From NCBI RefSeq assembly GCF_027942865.1, contig NC_134510.1, positions 27,087,209 through 27,151,208 on the forward strand: a DNA stretch of 64,000 bases, read 5' to 3'. The notes below the pieces were generated by a model that was given only the letters and a program-made list of their open reading frames with translations, had not been told where the DNA came from and did not search any database. The stretch's first letter is position 1. Every line of letters begins with the position of its first letter. The translations under genes and the position numbers were made by a program. Shown here piece by piece: positions 1 to 16,500 of the stretch. The DNA is from Odontesthes bonariensis. Its lineage: Eukaryota > Chordata > Actinopteri > Atheriniformes > Atherinopsidae.

Positions 1-177
1 GTTATCGCTCGCTCTCTCTGCCCTAATTTATTGTCAAGCAACTTTCCGATAAAAGGCCGCTCGTGCTAAAATTGATTTAAAAAAAAAATATATATGAAAA
101 TCTTGTAAGAGGATGCAATGATTACAAGAAAAGCATCTCAGTTGATTGAACTGGTAGTTTTTTATCACTTTCTCCAG

Positions 178-5003
<4,826 letters not shown>

Positions 5004-6475
5004 TCAGCGGAGCACCTTTGCTCGAGCCCCTTACATCTTCCACTCATTTCTCCCCCGTCACTCCATCCTTGGCAAGACACATCTTCAGATATCCCTCCCC
5101 TTTAAAGACAAAAACCGCTTTGAAGCAATTTTCATCACAACTGCCCCAAAGATTAAAAACAGCAAAAGCACCTTTACAACTTTGTACACTGAACTGCCCC
5201 CTCTGCCCCCATCTCCTATGATACTCTTTGCATGTGTTCTCTCACTGCTGTGTACTTAAACCAATATATCTACGAAACGGCAGCTGCATATTGTGTATGT
5301 AGATTCGAATGAGCTAAAGATACAAAGGGAGTGTCTATGCTCTGCAAAAAAGGGCCATCCAGCTCCTTCTCCTCCCTGCTCTCCTCCCGTTGTCTTTGTG
5401 AACCTTTGTTTCCCTCTCCCTTCCCTCCTTGCCAACCCATTGCTTCTCCTCAAATCACACACAGATAAAGATCACACAGTGTGATCCCACCGCCGACACC
5501 ACATCGACTGCCACCTCTCGCCTGTGTCTCCTCTCTGCAGACAACCACCAGAGCGGTCATCTCTCTGACGTTCTCACTGCGCCCATTTTCCCTCTCTTCT
5601 GTTCTCGACAGCCACAGTGTTGTTGTTTTTTAAAATACGGGGTGGTATGGGGAAGCGGTTTTTCTCGATGACTTTATTTGTCTTTTTTATTTCTGATCTG
5701 GGAGAGAAGGCGTGTGAGAGCTGCTTTTCCTCATTTAGGCTTAACAAAGCACACCCCATGGCGTCCTCTCCCTCTCCCTGTCTCTCACACCCTTCCTCTC
5801 CCTTCCCTTCTGCCCCGTTTGTCTCTGTTTGTGTGCACAGTGTGAACCATTGTTCTTGTTAATAACTATTACAGTACATCCCCTCTCCCCCAAGTTGGTA
5901 AAGACAACTCAATCTTTCTGTGTGCTCTAGGAAATCTATATAATTCTATACTGAATTTAAATGAAACAATAAAAAAACATGCTGAAAAACAATGCAAGAG
6001 AGGCATTCATGAAGACCATCAACAATATTGGTGAGATTAAAAAAAAGTGAGGAGATCTGTCTCTCTTTTTGTATTTAATTTGGTTTCAGTTATTTTTTGC
6101 TGGTTTCTCAGGAGGCTACTCTACAGTGTAACAGCAAAGCAGGGTTTCAGGTTGTGTTTATACCAAAAGGCTTCAGGTTCCTGTCACTGCATGTGTGCAG
6201 GTATGACGTGGTGAAGTGTGCTGTGATGTGGTGAGTGGTGACGATGAGTCCGTGTGCCTGAGGTCTAATGCCCGATCGGATCCATGTCCGGTCCCGATAT
6301 TGATCAGTCCGACCCAGGTCTGTGTGCGTGTATGTGTTGGAAACCAGTGAAGGGCCAGTGGTCTCAGCTGTGTCCATCTCAAATGGCTGAAAGGGTTGAG
6401 ATTGAAGAAGAAGAAAAAAACACAACTATTAGAAAATGTGTGTGTCAAATAAATGAAACCAACACCAATAAAACA
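5004..6475 (+). other. atp1a3: atp1a3 3' UTR (inferred)
   Basis: Follows the atp1a3 stop codon with no new splice-compatible coding sequence. It is strongly CT-rich from about 5340 to 5900. Polyadenylation hexamers AATAAA occur at 5968-5973, 6448-6453 and 6467-6472, so a transcript end near 5.99 kb or 6.49 kb is likely. Short open frames here are low complexity and give no recognisable protein. Confidence 0.6.
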
Positions 6476-6489
6476 TCTAGAACATTTAA

Positions 6490-7920
6490 TACAACCTAGA
6501 CCTGTCTGTGTGTCATTTCTCTTGTTTTTAATCACCTCCTATCCTTTCTGCTTTTCTTGTCCTGACTTGAATGCAGTTTAAAAGTACATTGGAAAGATTA
6601 TTACTCATCATTGATGGATGCACAATAGGATAATCTAATGCAATAAGCTATTAGTTACTGTGAAACTCCCAACAAAAAATAACGTTTGATGCTTGCAATA
6701 CTCATCATCACCAATAGAAGGATATTTGAAGTGTGAATTTGTCCTTTCGTATCAGACTGCAGTCACGGACAGATTTTAATCTTACTACCTCCATTTTCTA
6801 CTTCCTATGGCAAAGCCTTTTATAAACAATACTAGCAGCAATGCTCAAGTTTTAAAATAACAGTTTATTGATATACAACAGCATAAACCTTCCATTTGTG
6901 CTGCAACCTTGTGGCCATGGTTGTAACAGTGAGGTGTTGTATAAAACAGCAGAAATGACTGAGCAGGAATTTGAGGACGAGATGCCACCTAGTGTTGCAC
7001 TCCAACCTGCAAACTGCATCAGCTGCCATGGGGGATGAGTTGGCAGCAGCCCAGGGTAATGCACCAAAAACCACCTTGTATGCAGTACATGTCAGACATG
7101 CCTGACATCAACATAAATGAGTTCCAGGTTGAGAACGACAGACTTGCAAAAGGAGCAGCCTTCTGCTATATCCCAAAAGTCATTGAGTTTCTATAAAAAT
7201 AAAACGTGAGACATGACATGTTTAAGATGGAGCAATAACTTTGTTATATCCCTGCAAACAAAGCTGTATATATCTCTCACTTTTAGAGAGCAGACTGTAA
7301 TTGTGCCACCTCTCAGGGGTCATCTATTTTAAATTAACTTCTTACTGCCCACCTAGGTCAGAAATAGAATAAATTATACGTAATATAATATTCTATGATG
7401 TGATAAATACAGATCTGGTATTATGGGAGACCATATCCAGGAAAAAATTGGGACACGACCCTTTGAGAAACACAAAAACTTTCTGGGACCGGTGCAACAC
7501 TGTCCAATGATAAACGCACTGCTCGTGCATACACACACAAACACACACCCACTTTCTGTCACTCTCACTGACAAACACCCTCTCACTCTCACCCTTGTTC
7601 TAATTTCCCCCGTGTCTCTGCAGTGAGCTCACTGCAGTGCAACTCTCCTCTCCCCCCTCACCGCCCTACGTATAATAGAATATCGATCGTTTTCCTTTGC
7701 CGCAGTGTGTAAGCGAGTGTTCCTGTGGACGGGTGTGCGCTTGACTGGGGCCCTCCAAGGTCATTGCCATGGCAACCTGAGCATGGGGTCCTCTCGCTGT
7801 GCTGTCACAGAGCACAGGTCACTGGGGTTACATGAAGAGGGGGACCAGAGGGGGCTGGTGAGCGCTGCAGTTTGGTTTGGTGTGCCACAGATAGAGAACA
7901 GGAACCACAAGGGTTATTCC
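6490..7920. other. Intergenic region between atp1a3 and rabac1 3' ends (convergent genes)
   Basis: No coding exon seen. The two flanking genes point toward each other. The stretch holds a short CA-rich patch near 7530-7560 and a palindromic X-box-like site at 7763-7776. An AATAAA on the minus strand near 6862 suggests a possible extra transcript end, but no matching gene is visible. Confidence 0.5.
7763..7776. promoter_or_regulatory. RFX X-box-like palindrome
   Basis: ATTGCCATGGCAAC matches the palindromic RFX X-box GTTGCCATGGCAAC at 13 of 14 positions. It lies about 2.8 kb downstream of the atp1a3 stop and 1.2 kb beyond the rabac1 stop. Binding is inferred from the motif only. Confidence 0.45.
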
Positions 7921-8951
7921 ACCGTTTATTTAGACTGGACAGGAATTATAAAATAATGTACAGACTAAGTGCTGAGAGCCACTGAGTTTATTGAAGCTAC
8001 TGTCATGTACAAACAGATGTCAACTGCATTATTAAGTGGATAGGATTTAATAATAACAATTAAAAGAAGTGGATCTCAAAAGACCTCAACACATTAGTAA
8101 CAAGACTCACACTGGGGGTTTATTGCACTTTGAAAAACTAAATACAAAACACCCAAACTTAATCAAAATGTAAAAAAAAAAAATGAATTTCAGAAACATA
8201 TTTCATGTTTTCATGACCTTCAGACCTGAATGTTACAAGCGAAGCTGATAAATGTACATGCAATCAGCAAATCATTACCCCAAACACAAAATATCGTGAT
8301 TAAGTACTGACCTTTCCTGACATCTTCCTCTCAATTGATCTAAAAGTCTATCTGAATTACCAAAATGTGGTTTTGCGTTCAATTAATTTTTTTCTGATGC
8401 ATGATCATCAGGCATTTTTTTAAAGCTTAAAATGTTACTTAACCTTGGTAGAATGATTCAGCACAAGTGTGAAAATGACATATACACATACATTCCACAT
8501 TCCTGTCAAACAGAATCATTTTCCCAGGTTATCTCCAGCAGAGGGTGCAGCGCAGATGCTTCATTAATAGGTTATGGGGTATTTCCTTATATAAGAGACA
8601 CAGCAAGAGGCTTTATTACACAAACCAGAGGCATCATAGGCTTAAAATATGTAGATAAAGGCAGAAAATCTCACAATAGAGTGCTATGATACGCATTCAG
8701 AAATTAATTACTTGTACATTTGGCAAGATATGTGCATGAATGGTTTGTCTGTAACATGTTTTTTTTTTATGAGGCAAAACAAGGTGCATTATTGATACAA
8801 TGCTATAGGTAAAATACAGGGAATACAGTATACACATATTATAAGGGAGCAGGTCTCAGCACAGTTCCCCCCAACCCTTGTGGGCTAACGCAATTACAGG
8901 GTCAAAAAGATGACTGATCGTCGACCAGCACCTGCTATGAGTTCCCGGTCT
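7921..8951 (-). other. rabac1: rabac1 3' UTR (inferred)
   Basis: Downstream of the rabac1 stop on the minus strand. Minus-strand AATAAA signals occur at 8119-8124, 7987-7992 and 7925-7930. The sequence is AT-rich and non-coding. A CTCF-like CCAGCAGAGGGTGC lies at 8535-8548. Which polyadenylation site is used cannot be told from sequence. Confidence 0.5.
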
Positions 8952-10476
8952 TTACACAGGCTCCATGAGGAGCTCCTCCAGGTCAGATCCCTCAAGTTCA
9001 CGGAACGCAGCATGAGAACCAATCACAAACAGCGTTGCTCCTGAGAGGAAACAAGACAAACGGGAAAAACAGGGAAACACGGGAAATCAGACCATCAAGT
9101 ACTTATAGTTACACTAATGCCATTTCCATTTCCTACATAGATCGAAACAAAGAAAAAGGTCAAACTAAAATTATAACATTGTAAAAACACAATAAGAGGA
9201 ACTGGGACTTGAGGTATTTGCAGGCCCAGACTAATGATAATCCACAGCAAGATGAACTAATGTGGATTAGCTTACCAAGAACCCAAAACACAGCTGCTCC
9301 AGCTCCAGCCAACCAGAACACAGGCAGTGAGACAGCTCCAGCCAGACCCATCTGGTGAGGGAGATTTAGCTCTTTGCCTGGTTCATGAGAAAATTGCAAA
9401 TATGAGAAATCATAAACCAAGATGATTAATTAAAGAAGTCATGTGTTGCCTCATCCTTGCAAACTAAGGAAATATTTGACCATCTCATTTTACCACACTG
9501 ATTATAATCTATTTTTCAAACAGAAAAAACAAGTTCTAGTACACTTTAACACAAAGGTTCATCTTAATTGCAGATGATTTGATAATTACTTACATAATTA
9601 GGCAAATATGTGAAGGCATGTGCATTCAACTTTACTCACCAAGAACAACCAGTTTGGACTCCAGAGACTTAAGGTGAATTATGTAGAAAGCACCAGCAAA
9701 CACAGCCAAGGCAATCAGGAGCATGGGCGAGCTGATTCTAATGAGTGGAAACACCAAAAAGCAAATCAGGATGGTCTTATTTATAGCATCATGTGCAGAT
9801 TTGATCTATTTCTTAGAAATGACCGGATTTTTAAAGACAAAGTTCACGCCGTTTCCCATTTTCATGACACTTTAATGGATGCAGAAGCTGTTAGTAAAAA
9901 CATTCTTTCTGACAAAACAATGCAACAGATCACTATCAAACTCACTGTTGGCCTTACATGCAGTAGAGGATGAGACCCAAAAAGATGAAGGTGTAGTTGC
10001 TGTTGTAAGTATCCACATTTTTCACCACCCTCTGACACAAGTCTCCAAAGTTGCGAGGTTTTGAAAACTTGCGCTGGTCTACAAAGCTGGCCCATGGTCG
10101 AATGGACACTCGACGCCTGTCGATCCACTCTTTAGCCATGCTGGCCGAGAAACCCTTGGGCAGCCAGAGCCTGTGAAAAAAAGCCAAGATTAAAAAATAA
10201 AAACAGAATAAAGTATCAAGACATGATGACAAATATTGATAGCAGATTTGAGCAAGAGAGAAATGCAAGACCTCTTTATGATACCTTTCATATAACTACT
10301 TTGTAAGGTATTTGGTGTAAGTGGCATTAAAAATAAAAACGTAGTGGTCCATACTTCGACAGCACTCCAGCTCCACCTGTGCCAGTTGGATGAGCCTCCT
10401 CAGCACTGAACGGATCTCCAGCCTTGCTGTCCATGTCCACGAGACAGTTCTCCCCCTTTGGCGCTACAGATGGCAT
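8952..10476 (-). CDS. rabac1: Prenylated Rab acceptor 1 (PRA1 family, RABAC1)
   Basis: Small integral membrane protein of the Golgi and ER that binds prenylated Rab GTPases and helps their membrane delivery. Five coding exons on the minus strand: 10355-10476 (ATG 10474-10476), 9958-10170, 9640-9737, 9276-9377, 8952-9040 (stop TAA 8952-8954). Phases join exactly to 207 aa; human RABAC1 is 185 aa, and the extra length is in a poorly conserved N-terminus. Family hallmarks: RRRVSIRPWASFVDQRKFS, then two long hydrophobic hairpins (TFIFLGLILYC-IISSPMLLIALAVFAGAF and VSLPVFWLAGAGAAVFWVLG-ATLFVIGSHAAF), then an acidic tail ending EELLMEPV, very like the human tail. The ATG at 10476 was chosen because the exon begins at an acceptor just 14 nt upstream (10490) and the frame runs on into the conserved domain. 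Confidence 0.95.
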
Positions 10477-11457
10477 CTACAGACTTTCTGCTGAAAGGCA
10501 ATATTAAGCAAAAAACATCTTAAAAGCATTTCATTACAACACCATTTCCTTTCACCTTCTCAGTCTTTGGTGTTGTACCCACATAGCGGGTTATCTTAAA
10601 GGAAACAAATAATCATGGCGCTGACATTGTTGGGTATCAGGAAATGTTTAGTCTATACTTGGAAAAGTCAGATATTATAATGATAGCTTTCTTATACCAA
10701 AACTAAACTAGACTGACAATGTGTGCTGTACATAACTTCACAAAAGTGAGGAACGGCTTGAATTACAGATTTCCCACTGGTTTGTTTTTCCTGGCAACAC
10801 TTGAAAAGAAAAATTAAAACAGCACTCTGAAGGATCCTACAATATGTAATTACTAACAAATCACTCTCTGGATATCTCAAAGTGAAATAATCGAAGCCTC
10901 AACTGGCCCATATTTCTATGAAAACCTCACTAAGTAGGTAAAAGCAGATTTTCTACATAACAAAGTATCCTAAACAAAAACACAAAACAAATAAAAAATA
11001 GATCAACTGCTCATAGAAAAGCTGTTTTATTACTAACATTTAAATAAATAAACCTCACAAGGGCTGAATAGTGATACTATAGAAATACAGCAACAGTGCA
11101 GTTATTTGAGCAGTGGAAAATTTTAGTCAGCATTAGGCTTGGCCACTGCCACATCATTAAACAAACAGGATATACGAGAAAACAGCAGCGCGTTTATTTA
11201 TCAAGCCATTTAATGGTTATAATCTAAACACATGTGTCTATATATATATATACTAAATGTGTGGTAACCATACTGGATGTTAAAAATGCTACTAAATCAG
11301 GCTTCTCTGCTAATGTTTATGTCCACTGAGTTACAGGCTGATTGACTATTTTAACATCGCTTTACTTTAAACTCTTATTTTAAACAAATTAAAATAACAT
11401 CGAACCTGTCTGAAGTGTCCAATTAAATCTAATCGTTTAACCAATCCAGATACTCAC

Positions 11458-11514
11458 TGCTGAAGTTTTATAGAAGAGACTCAATTCTTTTCCTGCTTTT
11501 CTTGCTCACGGATG
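11458..11514 (-). other. rabac1: rabac1 untranslated first exon (candidate)
   Basis: On the minus strand a good donor, GTGAGTATCTGG, sits at 11457 and below. The sequence above it has no coding potential. It would splice to the acceptor before 10490, giving a 5' UTR exon. Its upstream side runs directly into the target duplication of the transposon at 11523, so the start site must be close to, or inside, that insertion. The 10.5-11.45 kb stretch between is AT-rich intron. Confidence 0.5.
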
Positions 11515-11522
11515 TGATGTGG

Positions 11523-12057
11523 TAGCCTGACTACGTCATACTCACGATTCTAGTCAGAATGTGAGTCTGATACCGCTCAATAGAGATTTGAGTATGTGGC
11601 GTGTTTCAACCGAACCAGGAGAAAAAATGCCTCTTCGCTCAATTGGATAGACCTACAACCAATCAGAGCAACGTAGTATGTGACGTAGATTAAGCAACAC
11701 ACACTTGTTGTAGGAAGGACGGCAAAAACATATTTTCTATCGATAAAAGCCTTTATCACGTTCCTCTGTTCGTCTTTCAAAATGAATGCAATGTGGAGAT
11801 CCTGTAGAACAGACTCGATGGCAGAATCTACACACCCTAGCTCTCCAGCGGCAGCCATGTTCAGCTCTTTAGTGACGTACTCGATAATGTCCCTGTTGAT
11901 CATCTGTCCATCATCGTATAAAGCCCGCCCTGGCAATCTGATTGGTCCGACCAATTCTTGGTCGGGCATAATGATTTCCCAACTGAGCAGAGCCAGACCG
12001 AACTTCCCGACCAAAACTTTTATGGGCGGGGCTAAGTTCGGCTGGCACCCAGGCTAG
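11523..12057 (-). mobile_element. Non-autonomous DNA transposon, 8-bp TSD, carries helicase-like ORF fragment
   Basis: Flanked by a perfect 8-bp duplication TGATGTGG (11515-11522 and 12058-12065). The element begins TAGCCTGAC and ends CAGGCTAG, so it has short terminal inverted repeats (TAGCCTG / CAGGCTA). It is 535 bp. An 8-bp duplication is typical of hAT or P-type transposases, but I cannot assign the family from termini alone. On the minus strand a 438-nt open frame (11577-12014) includes LKDEQRNVIKAF and DRKYVFAVLP. This resembles the start of a RecQ/DEAD-type helicase domain just ahead of the Walker A loop; the Walker A itself is lost. It is therefore a deletion derivative, or a captured gene fragment, not a working gene. 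Confidence 0.8.
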
Positions 12058-12369
12058 TGATGTGGCCGTAGAAGAAAAAAAAACTTCCTATTGCACTCCT
12101 GACAAACAGCGCCACCTATTGACCGCATCAAAAACCTCGAAATCCCCTTCAAACGTTTGTCATGACGTACATTTGCCTCTGTTCGTATCAACTTGTCGTT
12201 AACTCGAGCTCAATTTTTTTTTTTATTCCTCAGGAATCTAACATCTGAAAATATTTCTTTGTTCTTTATTAATTTAGGTCACAAAGAACCGCTTTGGGAT
12301 CGGCTGCCTATTATCTGTCGCGCCTGCTAAGAACGGAGCTTGCACACGAAAAACTGACTCCAGATCAGT

Positions 12370-12509
12370 GATGGAAAAACGTGACGTTAAATCACGTAGC
12401 AAGAAGAAAGGCGGTGATTGGCCAGCTTCCCAGCGTTGTAGTGCTGACGTCGCGGCACAGTAACAGTTGCCAGATCCACCAGCGCAAGAAAAGAAACAGT
12501 ATTTGGGAG
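12370..12509 (+). promoter_or_regulatory. dedd2: dedd2 promoter and untranslated first exon (candidate)
   Basis: A CpG-rich stretch contains GTGACGTTAAATCACG near 12380, an inverted CCAAT box (ATTGG, 12417-12421) and a CRE-like TGACGTCG at 12445-12452. It is followed by a strong donor (GGGAG|GTGAGT) at 12509. This would splice to the acceptor at 13499. A second possible leader exon ends near 13010 (ACAATAG|GTAGG). There is no TATA box at a useful place. The remaining 12.51-13.50 kb is leader intron with nothing else recognised. Confidence 0.5.
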
Positions 12510-13558
12510 GTGAGTTGCAGTGAGTTACAGTATTTTCCTAAGCATTGCTTTCAAAATGCGTTGAATACTTTTATATTCATGCAATTTTACTGTATAATTG
12601 ACTGATGTTATGAAGGCCTTGCGAACGTTATTGTTCCGCAAGTGATATTCGTTCTTGTAAATAAACGCTTTAAAGCTGTCAAATATTGCACCATTGTGAA
12701 AGGTATGTCTGTTATCGATGTCACAACACACCAAATGTGGCTTTACGTGTCCACTCGGGTTTGTTTATTGCAGCTTAACAGCTGTCTGCAGATTTTTACG
12801 TCTTGTTTTTGTTCGCTCTCACAGAGAAACGTGAGTGGTTACGTAAGCTCGTCAGGGGAGGAATTTGCTACACCAGGTCGCTGCAGGGCGTCAAAGGAAC
12901 AACTCGTATCTTTGGCCTCCAGCTGGTTTGGCACATATTGTTTGGCACGACGACAGAAAAATAAGACATTTACAGCTGTCAACACAGCGTCGAGCTGAGG
13001 ACGACAATAGGTAGGTTTGCCAAAACGGACATTAGAAACATTGTCGACCAAAAAGGGCGAACGAACCGTGAACATTAGCCGTGTGTGCTAAACAGCGAAG
13101 ACAACTTAAAGATAAAGTCTCAATAAAATGTATTGTGTGGGTTGCAACACCACTTTTACCCTTCATTTTTAAGCTTTTCTGTCTCTTTAAACACATATAC
13201 CAAAAAAATGAATGTATTTACAACATAGCACACATAACAGAGGAAGTTACAACATGGAAGGAAGTAAAGGTTGAGCAGGATATGTTAAACAAGGACACTG
13301 TCTCTGCAAGAGAAGGGGAAAAACCGTAACATCTAAGTGTATTTATTGCTATACCATTCAGCTTTTGTATTTGCTTTATTTGACTAATTGGAAACCCCTG
13401 AACTAAGCTAATAGGTTCTGTGACTATATTAAGCTTTTTTGGCACTGGCAGATTTAATTGTTTAAAGTAATGTTTGTTCTAATGTTTTTGTTCCTTCAGC
13501 TCCTAGAGAGTTTCAGCAAAGAAAGGAACGTGGAAAGGGCTTCAGGCAAACCCCGATC

Positions 13559-16500
13559 ATGGCTGCCATGCATTGCCAAGGATATATGGCCAGGGACTCG
13601 CTCTACTGGGATGAAACAGAGTGCCTGAACTACTACGGGATGTTGTCTCTCCATGAGATCTTTGAAGTAGTTGGATGTCAGCTGACAGAGACTGACATCG
13701 AAGTGCTGTACTTCCTTTTGAACGAAACCTACTCTGCGCCACACCCTCTTGACCCATCAGGCTGGACAGTTAAACCTTCTGAGGACAATCCAGAAGACTC
13801 AGGTGTGACTCCGAGTCCGCAACTGCTTAAAGCATGGAGGAGGTTAAAGCCTAAGGGATCCCAGCAGCTCCTAGTGGATTCAAAGCCTAAGAGTGGCCTT
13901 GGGCTGTTGCTAGAGCTTGAGAGGAGAGGATACCTCAGTGATGGAAACCTGGAACCTCTGCTGCAACTACTGAGAGTCCTCACTCGCCATGACCTGCTGC
14001 CTTTAGTGTCCCACAAGAGGAGGAGGACGGGTGAGGATTTTGTAATTATGTTCAATGCTGCTTTGTGGCAGAATCTTGTCTTTAATCACTGAATTCATTT
14101 CCTGGTAATACTGGCTAAAACACTAATTAATCCTTGTATTTATGTTTTTCAGTATCTCCAGAGAGGGTTGGACAGAGGTATGAAATTAACAGCGCAGAGT
14201 TGGTGTCTGGATTACAACATACCTGCAGAGAAACAGAAATGCCACTTCCATCTTTCACACAACAATTGAGAACTAGTAAGTGCAACGTGCTGAGGTAGGG
14301 CTGTAACTTTTACTCTGTACTGAATACCTGTACTTATAGTACCTTGACTATCCTTCTGTTTTATAAGAAATGTGTTTTTTTATATATATATATATATGTT
14401 ATTTAATAATTGTGTTCTCCTTGGCTCTTATATAATCTATGCTTGTGGCGGACATCTCATGGGGAAAAGGGTGTGTTGATCAGATATGGGAAGAAATGTG
14501 CTGTTTTTACTCCTAAAGTAGCATGTAGCATATACCTCTACCTGCCAGAGGACAGGAGTATCACTGCGACAGTTAAAGACCTTACTCTGATGATCATGAC
14601 TGAGACAATCAACCTAGTTTACCACATTTGACTGTACTTTGGATGCCATCCCCGGGGAGTGTGACAGAGAATAAGCTTCGAGCTGTCTTGATGACAGATT
14701 AAACAAATAGAAATTAAGAGAATTAAATAGTAGTGATGACGATAACATTAGGAATAATAGTAATTGATAAAATGTTTTAGAAAAGGGGAAAAACTATCAG
14801 TCTGAGTAAATGCATGTTTCTGTAAAGAAAATGTGAGCTGTACCCATCCTCTGTGAAAATTAGCGTTTGCACTCTGGTGTAATGATCTCACTGATGTTGA
14901 TCTGTGCTGTGGAGCTGATTAAAATCCGCGTCAACTGCAAAGTCATTTGACGCGAGAATGACTGCTTATTAAAAACTTTCTATTGCAGCCAAGAGCCAGA
15001 TGCTAGTGGATGTTTGCAGGTTTTATCACCAGTGTAAAGAGGGCAATAGATAAACATGGAGCAGCAGGATGAAACTAAGATAACGAGGAACAAACATAAC
15101 AAAGTAAATGTTATTGCTGTTCTTGTTCATGTCTTGCAGGTCATATTTCACAAACTTTTTTTTATGTGTTTTTAGACATTTACTCTCCTGTGGCTGCGTC
15201 ATCTACAAGGAGGCGGAGGAAGAAGCGAGGAAATGGCTGGAGCCGTAGGTCCAAGAAAACAAGCAGACAGGTCCAGCCACCACCTTCAGCACCACAGAAA
15301 GTGTCATGTGGTAAGTGCATCATATGCATATTTAGCCTCTCTTTTAGTTTTCACCCATTGTCTTCAGTAGCGCCTTCATTCTTTTTCTCCTCTCAACTAT
15401 CTCCCCCTCGATTGGATGATGATGATAATACACATGCATTTAATTGTCGGCCTTTTAACATCTTCTCAAGTCCGCCACATTTCCTGTTGTCTCCCTAATA
15501 CTGATGTTCATCTGCTTGAGTTTTTTTTTTTTTTTTCACCTGTCATCCTTTTAAAAAAAAAAAAAAAAATGTTTTTGCTTTGTCATATGTTTAACTTATA
15601 CTTATACAACAGAGCAGGGAATTTAACTTTTTGCTTATTTTTGGTTTAAAAAAACAAAACAAATTGATGGCACCAAACTGTTCTTAAATGACAGAGAACA
15701 ACACACCAGCTGTTTAAACCAGTCAAATCTATGATAAAGACGGTTCGGCTGAATTTCAGCTCACTTTTATGGCATTTAGAGCCATCTTGTCTTTTGAAAA
15801 GAAATGTTCCCTTTGATCAGTTCAATAGCTGTCCAGAAATGAGGGGACAATCGTGATTATGTCCACTCCCCTTTGGGGGACTTAATATTCTCCCTTTTCA
15901 GTGTCGTTGACATTGTTAAATCATACGGTATCTCATTAACTGCCTTTATTAAACATACGACATCATCGATATTTCGTCATATCTGTTTCTCCACCTGGCC
16001 CTTTTTTACATTCTTGTCCACTCATTTAACCTTTTTGCTAACCCTCTGGACTATGTTCAGCTGCTGCCATTAAGAGTGCAGACTGGTGGCTGTTTCCTGT
16101 CCTTTTGTTTATTCTTTTAATACACGTGTGTGGTCCAGTCTCCACCAGATGAATGCCTTTGTTCTGCTTTGTTGTCAAGCTTAATACCAAGTTATCACAA
16201 GTTGTTCTGGCAGCTCTCAACCTTGCATATCACCCTGGAAATATGTTTTAGGCTGTTCTTCACAACAGACGTAACTCCACTGAAAAAGTGCTCTGCATAC
16301 TCCGTGTCAATGTCCTGTTTTTATATTTCAACTATCGCTTTCCTTTTATTAGGGATGGGTATCGAGAAATTGGCACATGTTCCTGACTCAGTATCAAAAT
16401 ATTGATAAACGGTTAAAAAGGGACGTCAACAACTCGTCAGTGTTTTCTAGTAAAGGCTTTAAAGTGCAATATTGGCATTGACCCAAAATTAACTTCAACG

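Noticed and set aside
6147..6535. Minus-strand frames of 92 and 120 codons over the atp1a3 3' UTR
   Set aside because: Antisense to UTR, no domain, no splice or start context.
11577..12014. Minus-strand frame as a real host helicase gene
   Set aside because: It lies wholly within a transposon with target duplications and stops before Walker A.
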